Source: Emticicia aquatilis (GTDB lineage: Bacteria; Bacteroidota; Bacteroidia; Cytophagales; Spirosomataceae). From it: 64,000 nt of DNA. The position numbers were made by a program, and so were the translations under genes. The stretch spans positions 1-64,000 of the forward strand of contig NZ_BMKK01000016.1 of the NCBI RefSeq assembly GCF_014644295.1, in the 5' to 3' direction. How positions within the stretch are numbered: the stretch's first letter is position 1; each line of letters starts with the position of its first letter. The notes below the pieces were generated by a model. The model had not been told where the DNA came from and did no database searches. It saw nothing but the letters and a program-made list of their open reading frames with translations. Below are positions 8,176 through 16,436 of this stretch, one piece after another.

Positions 8176-8631
8176 TTATTGCCTGTAAAACTTATCGGTT
8201 TCTAATATCATCTGGTTGCCGGGATATTGAATATTTGCATCGTCTTCGGCCGTTATGAATATTTTTACTGGTCGGAAAGAAGAAACTGTCTCGAAAGATG
8301 CTTTTAGCTGCTTCGACATCATGCTCGTTCCGCTCTTAATCTGACCAATGTTTTTTGTAACGTCTTGGTCGGTCAGCATCCAAACTACATAAGTTTGTCT
8401 GGCAGGTTGCAGTCTTTGTACCTCTGCTAACTCAGTCAGGTGAATTTCGATGACATTGTTTTTGTTTTTATCAGTCTTAATATCAACGTAGCCACGTGCA
8501 GCAGGTACTGCTTGTGAATTAAGAAAAGCGATTCGTTTTGAACAAGCCGAAAACGAAAATGCTACTATCAGCGTCAGAACACCCAATAGGATATTTTTTA
8601 ATTGTTTGGACTTAGTTATTAAATTTTTCAT
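8176..8631 (-). CDS. Lipoprotein of unknown function
   Basis: A 151-residue protein starting at ATG 8631, with a lipoprotein signal (LLGVLTLIVAFSFSACSK, Cys at about 30). The mature part has regular beta-strand-like segments (GYVDIKTD, VIEIHLTEL, TYVVWMLTD, PVKIFITAED), suggesting a small beta-sandwich. I do not recognise the family. The frame is also open to 8667, but that would overlap the small peptide gene at 8654-8740; the later start aligns with the signal peptide. Confidence 0.75.
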   Translation of the reverse strand: MKNLITKSKQLKNILLGVLTLIVAFSFSACSKRIAFLNSQAVPAARGYVDIKTDKNKNNVIEIHLTELAEVQRLQPARQTYVVWMLTDQDVTKNIGQIKSGTSMMSKQLKASFETVSSFRPVKIFITAEDDANIQYPGNQMILETDKFYRQ

Positions 8632-8653
8632 GGTATTGTTTTTTAAAGTGTGT

Positions 8654-8740
8654 CTATGAACAAGCATTCAAAATGACAATGATTACGAAAACACACAGAA
8701 GGAAAATATTATCATAGTGTTCTGTTAATATGGATTTCAT
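8654..8740 (-). CDS. 28-residue lipopeptide (entericidin-like) behind promoter B
   Basis: An ATG-to-TAG frame of 28 codons: a short polar start (MKSILTEHYDN), a hydrophobic stretch (IFLLCVFVIIVI) and a terminal LNACS that looks like a lipobox with only one residue after the Cys. The ATG is 21 bases below the -7 box of promoter B, matching the 21-58 base leaders of the other seven copies, while the next gene would have an unusually long leader of 130 bases. I infer a real tiny lipoprotein; no homologue is known to me. Confidence 0.45.
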   Translation of the reverse strand: MKSILTEHYDNIFLLCVFVIIVILNACS

Positions 8741-8761
8741 ATTGTATCTTGGTTTACTATA

Positions 8762-8827
8762 CAAAGGTGCGAGATTAGATTTCAGAATGTGTTATACAAT
8801 ATTTGATAATATTTGTAAGATTCACAC
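8762..8827 (-). promoter_or_regulatory. Shared island promoter, copy B (lipopeptide-lipoprotein-ytxH unit)
   Basis: The 39-bp element is at 8789-8827 (minus strand GTGTGAAT at one end, TATAACAC at the other), then 19 bases, then CACCTTTG at 8762-8769. The inner half-site is weak (TACAAA). Confidence 0.75.
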
Positions 8828-8857
8828 ATTTGTCATGGTGATTGGTCATTTAAAGAA

Positions 8858-11230
8858 TTATACTAAATGACTTTGGCGATTGAATTTCAGATATAGTTTT
8901 TCGGGGTTTTCTAATTTCTGATTGCTCCTCGAAGCTTTTTCGAGGGTTAGCCGAGCCATTAAATAACTTACCGTTGATTCTGCTCCTTGATTGAGGTTGA
9001 TATAGCTTTCTTCTAAGCCATCATAACAACCGCCCGTACATGGATTATAGATAATTTGGTGCAAATGATTATTGCCCAAAAACCAATCAAAAGCAATTTT
9101 GCTTTTATTTTTATAGCTTTCGTCTTTAAAAACTGCATAAAACTTATTCAAAGCCAAAATTGTGTATGTAATATCGATAGGTTGTTCACCGCCAATTTTT
9201 ACTCGGTTTTCTTCTTCGCCTTTGTGCAACCATCCTTGATTCGAGATAACTTTGATGCTTTTTTCGGTGAAAATTTTTGATAACAGAAAATCAAACGAAG
9301 TTTTGGCAGTTTGCTTATAAATTGGCTCGCCCGTTGCCAGCCAAGCACAAAGCATTGCTTCGGGCAAAATGCTGTTTCCGTAGGTCAGATAGCTTTCAAA
9401 CCACGACCATTCAGGCTCGGCTTCGTGCTTATACATCTGCACTAAACGATTGCTCAGGCGAGTTATCAAGAGCATATCTTGCACCGAATGCTGCACACTA
9501 CTTCTATAATACAAACCCTTGATTATAAAGGCCATTGCTCTTGTAGAATGAATTTCGAGCAGATTTGCCAAAGTACTATCAATGGTCTTACCAGCTTCAA
9601 AAACCATCTCTTGGGGCAATGATTCACTCAATGAAATCAAATATCCTAAAGCCCAAATGGCTCTGCCATTCGAGTCGGCGAGGTTGTTTTCGTAATTTTG
9701 TTGGGTAAAAACTCCGTCTTTATCTACGTAATTCAAGAAACTTCCATCTTCTTGCAAACAATATCTGATAAAATTGAGGTAAATCTCAATGTACTTTAGG
9801 TCTTCGGCCTCTTGTGTTAGCTCATAATGTTGGCACATGGCTACCAATGCCCGAGCGTTATCGTCAAGTGTATAACCCGAACCAATATCTGGTTGATTAA
9901 TGATTGAAAACTGAATCATGCCAAAGTGGGTTGTCAGTTTTTTTACATAGTCAAGATTAATGGCTGGTATTTTATAATTCAAATGAATTTCTCCTTCGCT
10001 GATGTTTTCAAACAAAAGAGCGTGGGCAATGGCGGCATTTTCCCATGCGGTGTGTGCCATGCTGTGCAAGCCATTTGAGCTAATTTCTTTTAGTAAGGCT
10101 TCGTCGCCCAGTAAATTAATAACCGCCGCCGATAATTGACCCGAATTTTTGAAATCAACGATTATTCCCGCACCGTTTTTCAAGACCTCACGGGCGTGAG
10201 GAATGGGCGTAGAAATAATCGGACAGCCGCAACTAATGGCATAAGAAAATGTACCACTCACGGCCTGATTGGGGTCTTTTGAGGTAAACAAATAAATATC
10301 GGTCAGTTGCAGATAATCGAGCAAATCAGATAACGTAAGATAGTGATTAATGAACCTTACGTAATTCTGTAATTGCAGGCTTTCGACCTTGTTTTCAAGG
10401 AAATTACGGTATTTTTCACCTTCTTCTTTCGCTACCGAAGGATGTGTTTTTCCGATAATTAGAAACAATACATCATCATTGTCTTTGATAATTTCGGTCA
10501 TGGCCTCTAAAGTAGTTTCGATACTTTTCCCCGAACTTAGCAAGCCGAATGTTGAAAGCACTCGACGACCCGAAACATTATATTTTGCTTTCAAAAAATC
10601 TTTGTCAGAATGTGGTACTAAGTGCGTTCCATGCGGAATGATAGTGATTTTATCATCGGTTACTTCGTAATCGGTGGTCAGAATTCCCGCTGAAATATGG
10701 GTCATTACGATAACCGATTCGCATAAGTTTACGATATTTTTAACCGACGTTTTTAATGCCTCATTAGGTCTTGGCAAAACCGTATGAAAGGCAATAACGG
10801 CAGGCTTATTGAGTAATTTCAAGAAATGCTCGAAATAAAAGGCTTTTTTTAGCAATCCAAATTCGTGCTGAATCATTACCATCTTAATGTTATCATCATT
10901 ATTAATGGATTTTGCAAGTTTTATAAAATCCTCTGATACATCAGCATTCAGGACATACTTTATCGGTTCTTGATAAATATGTTTTTCGCTGTCAGATTCT
11001 AAAGGACAAATACTGATTTTGAACGAATAACTAAACTTGTTTTTGAGTGCTTTGATTAAATCTTGCGAGTAGGTGGCTATACCACACTCACGAGGAGGGA
11101 ATGAAGTAATGAATAAAATTTCGGGTAGTGAATTGGCACTATCCAACTTATGCGTGTTGTTTCCCGCACTAAATTTTTGCCAGCCCAAAGGCAATACATT
11201 GATACGACCAAGTGTGTTTTCATTGTTCAT
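8858..11230 (-). CDS. Glycosyltransferase family 4 fused to an alpha/alpha-toroid domain
   Basis: A 790-residue two-domain protein. Residues about 35-410 form a GT-B glycosyltransferase: SFPPRECGIATYSQDL near the N-terminus, IPHGTHLVPHSDKDF, GLLSSGKSIETTLEA, and the donor-binding region NQAVSGTFSYAISCGCPII. Residues about 430-770 are a helical repeat with GYTLDDNARALVAM, LADSNGRAIWALGY and GGCYDGLEESYINLNQGAESTVSYL, resembling (alpha/alpha)6 glycosidase barrels. It overlaps the GH130 gene by four bases. The pair probably makes or turns over a mannose-type oligosaccharide; the product is not known. The fusion looks intact. Confidence 0.85.
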   Translation of the reverse strand: MNNENTLGRINVLPLGWQKFSAGNNTHKLDSANSLPEILFITSFPPRECGIATYSQDLIKALKNKFSYSFKISICPLESDSEKHIYQEPIKYVLNADVSEDFIKLAKSINNDDNIKMVMIQHEFGLLKKAFYFEHFLKLLNKPAVIAFHTVLPRPNEALKTSVKNIVNLCESVIVMTHISAGILTTDYEVTDDKITIIPHGTHLVPHSDKDFLKAKYNVSGRRVLSTFGLLSSGKSIETTLEAMTEIIKDNDDVLFLIIGKTHPSVAKEEGEKYRNFLENKVESLQLQNYVRFINHYLTLSDLLDYLQLTDIYLFTSKDPNQAVSGTFSYAISCGCPIISTPIPHAREVLKNGAGIIVDFKNSGQLSAAVINLLGDEALLKEISSNGLHSMAHTAWENAAIAHALLFENISEGEIHLNYKIPAINLDYVKKLTTHFGMIQFSIINQPDIGSGYTLDDNARALVAMCQHYELTQEAEDLKYIEIYLNFIRYCLQEDGSFLNYVDKDGVFTQQNYENNLADSNGRAIWALGYLISLSESLPQEMVFEAGKTIDSTLANLLEIHSTRAMAFIIKGLYYRSSVQHSVQDMLLITRLSNRLVQMYKHEAEPEWSWFESYLTYGNSILPEAMLCAWLATGEPIYKQTAKTSFDFLLSKIFTEKSIKVISNQGWLHKGEEENRVKIGGEQPIDITYTILALNKFYAVFKDESYKNKSKIAFDWFLGNNHLHQIIYNPCTGGCYDGLEESYINLNQGAESTVSYLMARLTLEKASRSNQKLENPEKLYLKFNRQSHLV

Positions 11231-12288
11231 TTTTGTACGGGATTTAGTGTTAATTCATATAAAAGAGCCGATAAACTCACTGAAACATAGGCGATTCGCT
11301 CATCGGCTGCTCCATAATAAATATATAGTGTATCATCAAATAAAGCCGTGCCAGTCGGAAAGCAGACATTGTTTACTTCGCCTTTCAATTCCCAAGTTTT
11401 TTCGGGTTTAAATAGCGGGTATGGCAAACGTGCAATTTCTTTCTGTGGGTTATCTAAGTCGAGCAAAGCCACACAAGCTGAATATACATAACCTTTGATT
11501 GAGTCATGCACACCATGATAAATAATCAACCATCCTTTGGCGGTTTCGATGGGTGGACAGCCGCCGCCGATGTAGCTCACTTCGTGGTCGTATTTTGGAG
11601 CGAGAACTATATTTTTGTTGAAGTCCAAAAAGTATTTTTGCCAGAAATCAGGCGTCAAATCTTCTAACTTCTTGATACCAACTATGATTTGAATATCGGG
11701 CTTGATGCGGTGCAAAAAATAGAGTTTTCCTTCAATTCTTCGGGGAAAGAAAATCAAATTTTTGTCCCAAAGGAACATTTCTTTGCCTTCTTTTTCCAAA
11801 ATATGGTCATGTTCGTTATATCTGAAATATTTTTCGTTGAGTTTATTCTTGAACTTAGCCATGTAATTAAACTCATCGAAGGTTATCTTAGGCACGAGCA
11901 AACCAAGCTTTTTCCATTGTCTTAAATCAGTTGAAGTGGCCAAGGCACCGAGTGCATTCACTCCATCATAAGCCGTGTATGTAAGATAATATAAATTATC
12001 AATCTTCACGATTCGGGGGTCTTCAACTCCATGCGACTCATATTCAAATTCCGGCAAAATAAGCGGTTCGGCAAAACGTTCGATGACCGTAAATGGTCCA
12101 CTGAGTTTGCAATATCCGATACTCGAATAGTTTCCTTTTCCGACTGCCCTATAAAAAACATGAACGAATTCACCATCTTTAATTACAGCAGGATTCAAAA
12201 CTCCCATCTCCTCAAAACTTTGCGTTGTTTTTTCAAGCAAAATCCCCTCTTTTTTTACTTGTATCATGTTTTTTGGGTCAAACCCCAA
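11227..12288 (-). CDS. GH130 family glycoside phosphorylase-like protein
   Basis: A 353-residue five-bladed propeller-type protein. Visible GH130 blocks are the start IQVKKEGILLEKT, GVEDPRIVKIDNLYYLTYTAYDG (about 90-112) and GGCPPIETAKGWLIIYHGVHD (about 242-262). Characterised GH130 enzymes phosphorolyse beta-mannosides. It is coupled by ATGA to the glycosyltransferase downstream and is 15 bases after a small basic protein gene. A later Met at 12267 would also fit the family start. The substrate cannot be read from the sequence. Confidence 0.88.
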   Translation of the reverse strand: MGFDPKNMIQVKKEGILLEKTTQSFEEMGVLNPAVIKDGEFVHVFYRAVGKGNYSSIGYCKLSGPFTVIERFAEPLILPEFEYESHGVEDPRIVKIDNLYYLTYTAYDGVNALGALATSTDLRQWKKLGLLVPKITFDEFNYMAKFKNKLNEKYFRYNEHDHILEKEGKEMFLWDKNLIFFPRRIEGKLYFLHRIKPDIQIIVGIKKLEDLTPDFWQKYFLDFNKNIVLAPKYDHEVSYIGGGCPPIETAKGWLIIYHGVHDSIKGYVYSACVALLDLDNPQKEIARLPYPLFKPEKTWELKGEVNNVCFPTGTALFDDTLYIYYGAADERIAYVSVSLSALLYELTLNPVQK

Positions 12289-12303
12289 TTTATTGTTTAA
12301 GCA

Positions 12304-12426
12304 TTAGGTTACGCTCGGACTACTTTTCTCATTGCGTTTGGCGGCTTTTGCCGTACGTTTTTCTTTTAGACTTTTGGCTGGAGCTTTCTTGCCCGATTTG
12401 TCTTTGGCATCTTTATCGTTCGACAT
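12304..12426 (-). CDS. Small lysine-rich basic protein, 40 residues
   Basis: A 40-residue ATG-to-TAA frame, almost wholly Lys, Ala, Ser and Asp/Glu at the start (MSNDKDAKDKSGKKAPAKS) with a basic second half (LKEKRTAKAAKRNEK). It is likely disordered. It is placed between the copper-binding protein (39 bases upstream) and GH130 (15 bases downstream) on the same strand, so it is probably co-transcribed from promoter C. Function is unknown; nucleic-acid binding is only a guess from composition. Confidence 0.6.
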   Translation of the reverse strand: MSNDKDAKDKSGKKAPAKSLKEKRTAKAAKRNEKSSPSVT

Positions 12427-12465
12427 TTTGGTAGTATTTAATATGGATGAAAATTTATTTTTAAC

Positions 12466-12792
12466 TTACATTTTTGCACATTCAATGGCACATTTTCGGC
12501 AGGCCTCCGAGCAGATTTTGCATTGCTCCATATAATCGTATTTGTCACATTCTTCGGCACAAATGGTACAGACTTCAACGCAAAGCTTGCATATTTGCTT
12601 GACCAACTCACTATCCGATGCCATTGACTGCATGGCCAAAATACAGACAGCGGCACAATCATGGTCTAATTTTATAGACCGTGCCATCATTTCGATGTCG
12701 TCTTCTTTTAAGTCTTCGGTTGAGGCATCTTTGCAGGCCACTATACAATCGGCACAAGCATCAATGCAGGCTTGATATTTTTGAGGTATCAT
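12466..12792 (-). CDS. Four-helix-bundle copper-binding protein (Csp-like)
   Basis: A 108-residue protein with 16 cysteines arranged as CxxxC and CxxC steps along four helices (Cys 9, 13, 16, 20, 46, 50, 68, 71, 75, 78, 82, 91, 94, 98, 101 and 105). This is the pattern of DUF326/Csp copper-storage proteins, which bind many Cu(I) ions inside the bundle. It has no signal peptide, so it is the cytosolic type. It is the first gene behind promoter C, with 32 bases from the -7 box, and leads an operon that continues to GH130 and the glycosyltransferase. Confidence 0.92.
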   Translation of the reverse strand: MIPQKYQACIDACADCIVACKDASTEDLKEDDIEMMARSIKLDHDCAAVCILAMQSMASDSELVKQICKLCVEVCTICAEECDKYDYMEQCKICSEACRKCAIECAKM

Positions 12793-12824
12793 TTTATCAG
12801 CAAAATTTTAGTATTTTGAAAGTA

Positions 12825-12890
12825 TAAAGGTGTGAGAGTTTACGCAGAAAAGTGTTACATAATTTTTCTGGAAACTTGCATAATTCACAC
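12825..12890 (-). promoter_or_regulatory. Shared island promoter, copy C (csp-GH130 operon)
   Basis: The 39-bp element is at 12852-12890 (GTGTGAAT distal, TGCAAG inner, TGTAACAC proximal on the minus strand), then 19 bases, then CACCTTTA at 12825-12832. Confidence 0.8.
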
Positions 12891-12904
12891 ATTATGCCCA
12901 AAAA

Positions 12905-13510
12905 CTAATCTTTTCCCACCGGAAAACTAAGGCCAACGCTAACTCCGAATGCCAAATTTTGATAATTGAAGGCATTTTTTGTCACATCAGTCATGCCTCT
13001 GGTCATTCCCGCATCGACATTGAGCCAAGTTCGTGACTGGACTCGATAATTGAAACCCGCACCAACAATTCCACCAAAATCAAAATTATTATAAGCTGCC
13101 TTCCCATCAATTCCGAGAATTTCGTCACCGTTTTTATTGGTGGCTTTAATTAACGGAGCTAAATAAATACCAGCAAAAACCTTTGGCCGAAACTGACTTT
13201 CTGGCTCGCCAAAGTAATAAATAGCGGTAATCGGCACTTGCACATAATGCAGGCGGTCGTGGTCTGAATTGTAATTATAGGCTGTGCCTAATTGCGAATA
13301 CATGGCCTTAACGCCGAGTCCAAAATGGTCGTTTACGCTATAATTGGCAAAACCTCCAACCGAAATTCCTATTAAGCCTTTAGTATTTGAAGCTGCCATA
13401 AAAGTAGAAATATTCCCGCCAATCATTGGCCCTATGGAAAGGGTTTGGGCAGAAGCATTGACTGCATTTATGAGTACTAATGCAGCAAGTAATGTGTATT
13501 TTTTTAACAT
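12905..13510 (-). CDS. Outer membrane beta-barrel protein
   Basis: A 201-residue protein with signal peptide MLKKYTLLAALVLINAVNASA and beta strands typical of a small porin-like barrel: IGPMIGGNISTF, GLGVKAMYSQLG, FGGIVGAGFNYRV and a terminal AFGVSVGLSFPV. It is placed last in the unit USP, iron permease-like, barrel. It is not closely similar to the other barrel at 3516-4154 beyond the general fold. No ligand can be inferred. Confidence 0.85.
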   Translation of the reverse strand: MLKKYTLLAALVLINAVNASAQTLSIGPMIGGNISTFMAASNTKGLIGISVGGFANYSVNDHFGLGVKAMYSQLGTAYNYNSDHDRLHYVQVPITAIYYFGEPESQFRPKVFAGIYLAPLIKATNKNGDEILGIDGKAAYNNFDFGGIVGAGFNYRVQSRTWLNVDAGMTRGMTDVTKNAFNYQNLAFGVSVGLSFPVGKD

Positions 13511-13566
13511 TTTCGTTGTGTTTTATATGCGAATAATAAGGAGATGTACCACCGTGGACTACTTAA

Positions 13567-13965
13567 CTACTCTTTCTCTTCTACCTCTTTAATTTGCTCA
13601 ACTAAATCGGTGTATTCTTTTTGAAGTTCTTGAATTTCCAGTTCGGTTTTGTGTTCAACATTCATTACGGAATTATTGGCTATTTCACTTGAAACAACGA
13701 GTTCATTTACTTTGATGTGAAGCGAACCCGAAAAGCGGTTAAATTCCTTTTGAATAACAAATAGGCTCAGAAACGTAACTCCATGAATCAAATCTCTGAT
13801 AGATTCGTTGAGTTCTTGGTTGGCAAAATCTCGATTAGTAAACCAAAACATAATCATTACCAAAGCTAAAATAAAAGTGATAGAACTACCAAGAATTGCC
13901 GTTACAAAACCAGTTATTTTCTCAAAAATTCGTTCGAGGTGTCGGTATGTATTTTTTATGTTCAT
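13567..13965 (-). CDS. Low-affinity iron permease family membrane protein
   Basis: A 132-residue protein with two membrane segments (about 17-45 and 62-80). The line ITGFVTAILGSSITFILALVMIMFW followed by IHGVTFLSLFVIQKEFNRFSGSLHIKVNELVVSSE matches the PF04120 pattern, in which a conserved LIQ...NR...LHLKLDELI block follows the second segment. The tail is a charged coiled coil. Iron transport has not been shown for most bacterial members. It overlaps the upstream USP gene by four bases (ATGA). Confidence 0.82.
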   Translation of the reverse strand: MNIKNTYRHLERIFEKITGFVTAILGSSITFILALVMIMFWFTNRDFANQELNESIRDLIHGVTFLSLFVIQKEFNRFSGSLHIKVNELVVSSEIANNSVMNVEHKTELEIQELQKEYTDLVEQIKEVEEKE

Positions 13966-14813
13966 GAATAAACTGGCTTTTTGAAAAACAACATCGGAAG
14001 TTTGGCTTCCTGCACAAAATGCTCAGTTAGGCTGCTGTTGAATAATTTGCTAAAGAAAGATTTTTCGTAAACCGCCATAGCCAAAACATCGGGTTTGTGA
14101 GTTCGCACGTAAGTTTCCAAGCCTTTTACAATTTCCTCACGATTGATGTCTTTTATTGAAATATCAAAATTCTGGAACTCCTCTTTTAGCTCCGCAACCT
14201 CTTGCTTTACGGTTTGGTTGGCGTTTAGTTCAAAATAATCATGCACATGAATCACCTTACAGGTAGCACCCAACGGTTGAGCGAGTGCCAAAACTTCATA
14301 GGTTGCAGTTACTTCATCTTCCTTAAAATCAGCAGCATACATAATAACTTTTGGCATATTGAGTGGGGTATTTTCAGGAACAACCCAAACAGGGCAGTTA
14401 GAAGACTCCACTACTTTTTCGGCGTTTGTGCCAAACCAACGGTCAATCATATATGATGCTCCGTGCGTTCCCATCACAATTAGGTCAACGTTCATTCCCT
14501 TGGCGGTGTCGGCTATTACATCAGTTAGCAAACCGTATTCAACCAGTTGCACGATTTGTTCGGTGGGTAGCTTTGTTTCTTCCATTAGTTTATCGGCAAA
14601 AACCTGTAAACTTTGTTCGGCATCGTTTTGTCGTCGAACCACTATATCATCTTTATCAAAAATCATCGGAGACTCCGAAACTATTGGTAAAATGACCGAA
14701 TATACATTTAGTAAAAGAAGTTTGGCATCGAAACGCTTAGCCAACATGGCCGCATATTGTGCTGAATGAAAGGCATTATCGCTGAAATCGGTAGGAAAAA
14801 GAATGGTTTTCAT
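13962..14813 (-). CDS. Universal stress protein, two-domain
   Basis: A 283-residue tandem UspA protein. Domain 1 (about 1-145) begins MKTILFPTDFSDNAFHSAQYA and has the nucleotide-binding pattern VMGTHGASYMIDRWFGTNAEKVV (GxxG-9x-GT). Domain 2 (about 155-280) lacks a clean copy of that motif (MAVYEKSFFSKLFNSSLTEHFV), so it is probably the non-binding half. It is followed by an ATGA overlap into the iron-permease-like gene. A perfect inverted repeat at 14857-14874 lies 44 bases upstream of the start. Confidence 0.92.
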   Translation of the reverse strand: MKTILFPTDFSDNAFHSAQYAAMLAKRFDAKLLLLNVYSVILPIVSESPMIFDKDDIVVRRQNDAEQSLQVFADKLMEETKLPTEQIVQLVEYGLLTDVIADTAKGMNVDLIVMGTHGASYMIDRWFGTNAEKVVESSNCPVWVVPENTPLNMPKVIMYAADFKEDEVTATYEVLALAQPLGATCKVIHVHDYFELNANQTVKQEVAELKEEFQNFDISIKDINREEIVKGLETYVRTHKPDVLAMAVYEKSFFSKLFNSSLTEHFVQEAKLPMLFFKKPVYS

Positions 14814-14856
14814 GGCTGTATTATTTATTTTTGGTATGATGTATTACTGGTATATT

Positions 14857-14874
14857 CAGTGAATAAATTCACTG
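14857..14874. promoter_or_regulatory. Perfect inverted repeat upstream of the USP gene
   Basis: CAGTGAAT-AA-ATTCACTG, an 8-bp inverted repeat with a 2-base spacer. The size and symmetry suit an operator for a dimeric regulator, but it could also be the base of the neighbouring hairpin region. No TAnnTTTG box is obvious between it and the start codon. Confidence 0.4.
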
Positions 14875-14938
14875 GATAAGAGAACAAAGGACTTTTTCTA
14901 TTTTTCGACTCAAGTCGAAAAAACACAAGTTCTTATCC
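14874..14938. terminator. Nested hairpin terminator between SDR and USP genes
   Basis: TTTTTCGACT and AGTCGAAAAA (14901-14922) form a tight inner hairpin with A/T runs on both sides. An outer arm GGATAAGA (14874-14881) pairs with TCTTATCC (14931-14938). It likely ends transcription from the SDR gene. Confidence 0.6.
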
Positions 14939-14969
14939 AAACGACTTCTATGATTCAAATAAAATATCT

Positions 14970-15731
14970 TTACTGCACCACCAAACCACCATCAATTACT
15001 TGCGTAGTTCCTGTGATAAATTGGCTATCATCGCTGGCCAAGAACACTACTAATTTGGCAATTTCGATGGGTTCGGCGTAGCGTCCGAGTGGAATTGATG
15101 CTTCAAATTGTTTTTTTACAACTTCGGCATGGCCTGCCGAAGCACCTTCTTCAATCGAACGCATCATGCGGTTATTGACTGGGGAAGGATGAACCGAGTT
15201 TACTCTGATTTTTCGGGGAGCGGCTTCAATCGCCGAAACTCGCATGATTCCGACGGCGGCGTGCTTGCTCGTAACGTATGCTCCCAAACCAGCAAAACCG
15301 ACTATACCTGCAACCGATGAAGTCATGATGATGCTGCCGCCATCGTTCATGTGGGGCAAAACGTATTTATTTCCCAGCCACATTCCACGCACATTTACGG
15401 CCATTATTTTATCAAAAATCTCATCTGGATAATCTACAAGTGGTTTTACGACACCTTCGATACCTGCATTATTGAAGAAAATATCAATCTTACCAAATTC
15501 CTTAACGGCTTCATTGACATAGTGTTGCACATCTTCTGATTTCGAGACATCGGCCACGCAATATTTTATTCGAGAGCCTTCCAGCTCATCATCTACGGCC
15601 TTGAGTTCTTGTTCGTTTACATCAACCAAAAACACCTTTGCCCCTTCTTCTAAAAAAAGTTTGGCGGTTATTTTTCCGATGCTTCCTGCCCCACCCGTAA
15701 TGATGGCAACTTTATTTTCTAATCGTTTCAT
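14970..15731 (-). CDS. SDR family oxidoreductase
   Basis: A 253-residue classical short-chain dehydrogenase. The nucleotide-binding motif is GGAGSIGK at 14-21, DVN at 38-40 suggests NAD preference, NNAGIEG is at about 87-93, and the catalytic Ser-Tyr-Lys are in TSSVAGIVGFAGLGAYVTSKHA (about 137-158). The C-terminus ITGTTQVIDGGLVVQ is typical. The substrate is not predictable. It lies 27 bases after the YceI gene and is followed by a hairpin terminator, so it probably ends a BON-YceI-SDR unit. Confidence 0.93.
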   Translation of the reverse strand: MKRLENKVAIITGGAGSIGKITAKLFLEEGAKVFLVDVNEQELKAVDDELEGSRIKYCVADVSKSEDVQHYVNEAVKEFGKIDIFFNNAGIEGVVKPLVDYPDEIFDKIMAVNVRGMWLGNKYVLPHMNDGGSIIMTSSVAGIVGFAGLGAYVTSKHAAVGIMRVSAIEAAPRKIRVNSVHPSPVNNRMMRSIEEGASAGHAEVVKKQFEASIPLGRYAEPIEIAKLVVFLASDDSQFITGTTQVIDGGLVVQ

Positions 15732-15758
15732 GGTAAAACTGTGTTTGTTTTGAAGTAT

Positions 15759-16355
15759 TTACAATAAAGTTCTTTCGTTGGCATCGCCTGGTTGGAGTTC
15801 CATTGTCAAATCTTTGAACCCGATATTGGTCAATTCAATTTCGCAGTTGATACTGATTTCTTCACTTACCATAATTCCACCTGCTTCAATTGTTGTATTC
15901 CAAACCAAGCCCCAATCAGCTCGGTTGATTTTACCTGTGATAGTAAAACCTGCTCTTTCGTTTCCCCACGGATCTTTCACGATTCCTCCAAATTCTACAT
16001 CAAGCACTACGTTTTTGGTTACGCCAATCATGGTTAGCTCTCCCCAAAGTTTGTGTTTCCCTTTTTCTTCGGCTTTTACAATCGTGCTGGCAGTAAATGT
16101 GATTTGCTTGTGATTGATAACATCTAAGAAATCAACCGATTTTAGATGGTCGTCACGCTGAACATCGCCCGTGGTGATTGAAGCGGCATCAATCCAAACA
16201 TCAATTTCGGCGGTTGTAAAGTCTTTTTCAGAAGTGTAAATATTGGCTTCGAAGGTTTTGAATTCTCCTTTTACGTGGGCAATCATGAGGTGTCTTACCT
16301 TGAACGTAATATCGCTGTGAGCTTGGTCAATCGACCATTTGGTTTGATTTATCAT
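15759..16355 (-). CDS. YceI family protein, cytoplasmic type
   Basis: A 198-residue YceI-type lipocalin-like protein. It starts TKWSIDQAHSDITFKVRHLMIAHVKGEF, the standard opening, and has GDVQRDDHLKSVDFLDV (about 58-74) and WGELTMIGVTKNVVLDVEF. The family binds isoprenoid or other amphiphilic ligands. It has no signal peptide, whereas many YceI proteins are periplasmic, so this copy is likely cytosolic. It lies between the BON-domain and SDR genes. Confidence 0.92.
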   Translation of the reverse strand: MINQTKWSIDQAHSDITFKVRHLMIAHVKGEFKTFEANIYTSEKDFTTAEIDVWIDAASITTGDVQRDDHLKSVDFLDVINHKQITFTASTIVKAEEKGKHKLWGELTMIGVTKNVVLDVEFGGIVKDPWGNERAGFTITGKINRADWGLVWNTTIEAGGIMVSEEISINCEIELTNIGFKDLTMELQPGDANERTLL

Positions 16356-16436
16356 TATTTTTTTGATTTTGTGTTTTTATAATACATGAAGAAAAAAATG
16401 AGAGGAAAATCCTCCCACTTTTATTAAACCCGCTAA

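Noticed and set aside
14359-14769. 136-residue plus-strand frame
   Set aside because: Antisense to the universal stress protein gene; low-complexity Ser/Thr composition typical of shadow frames.
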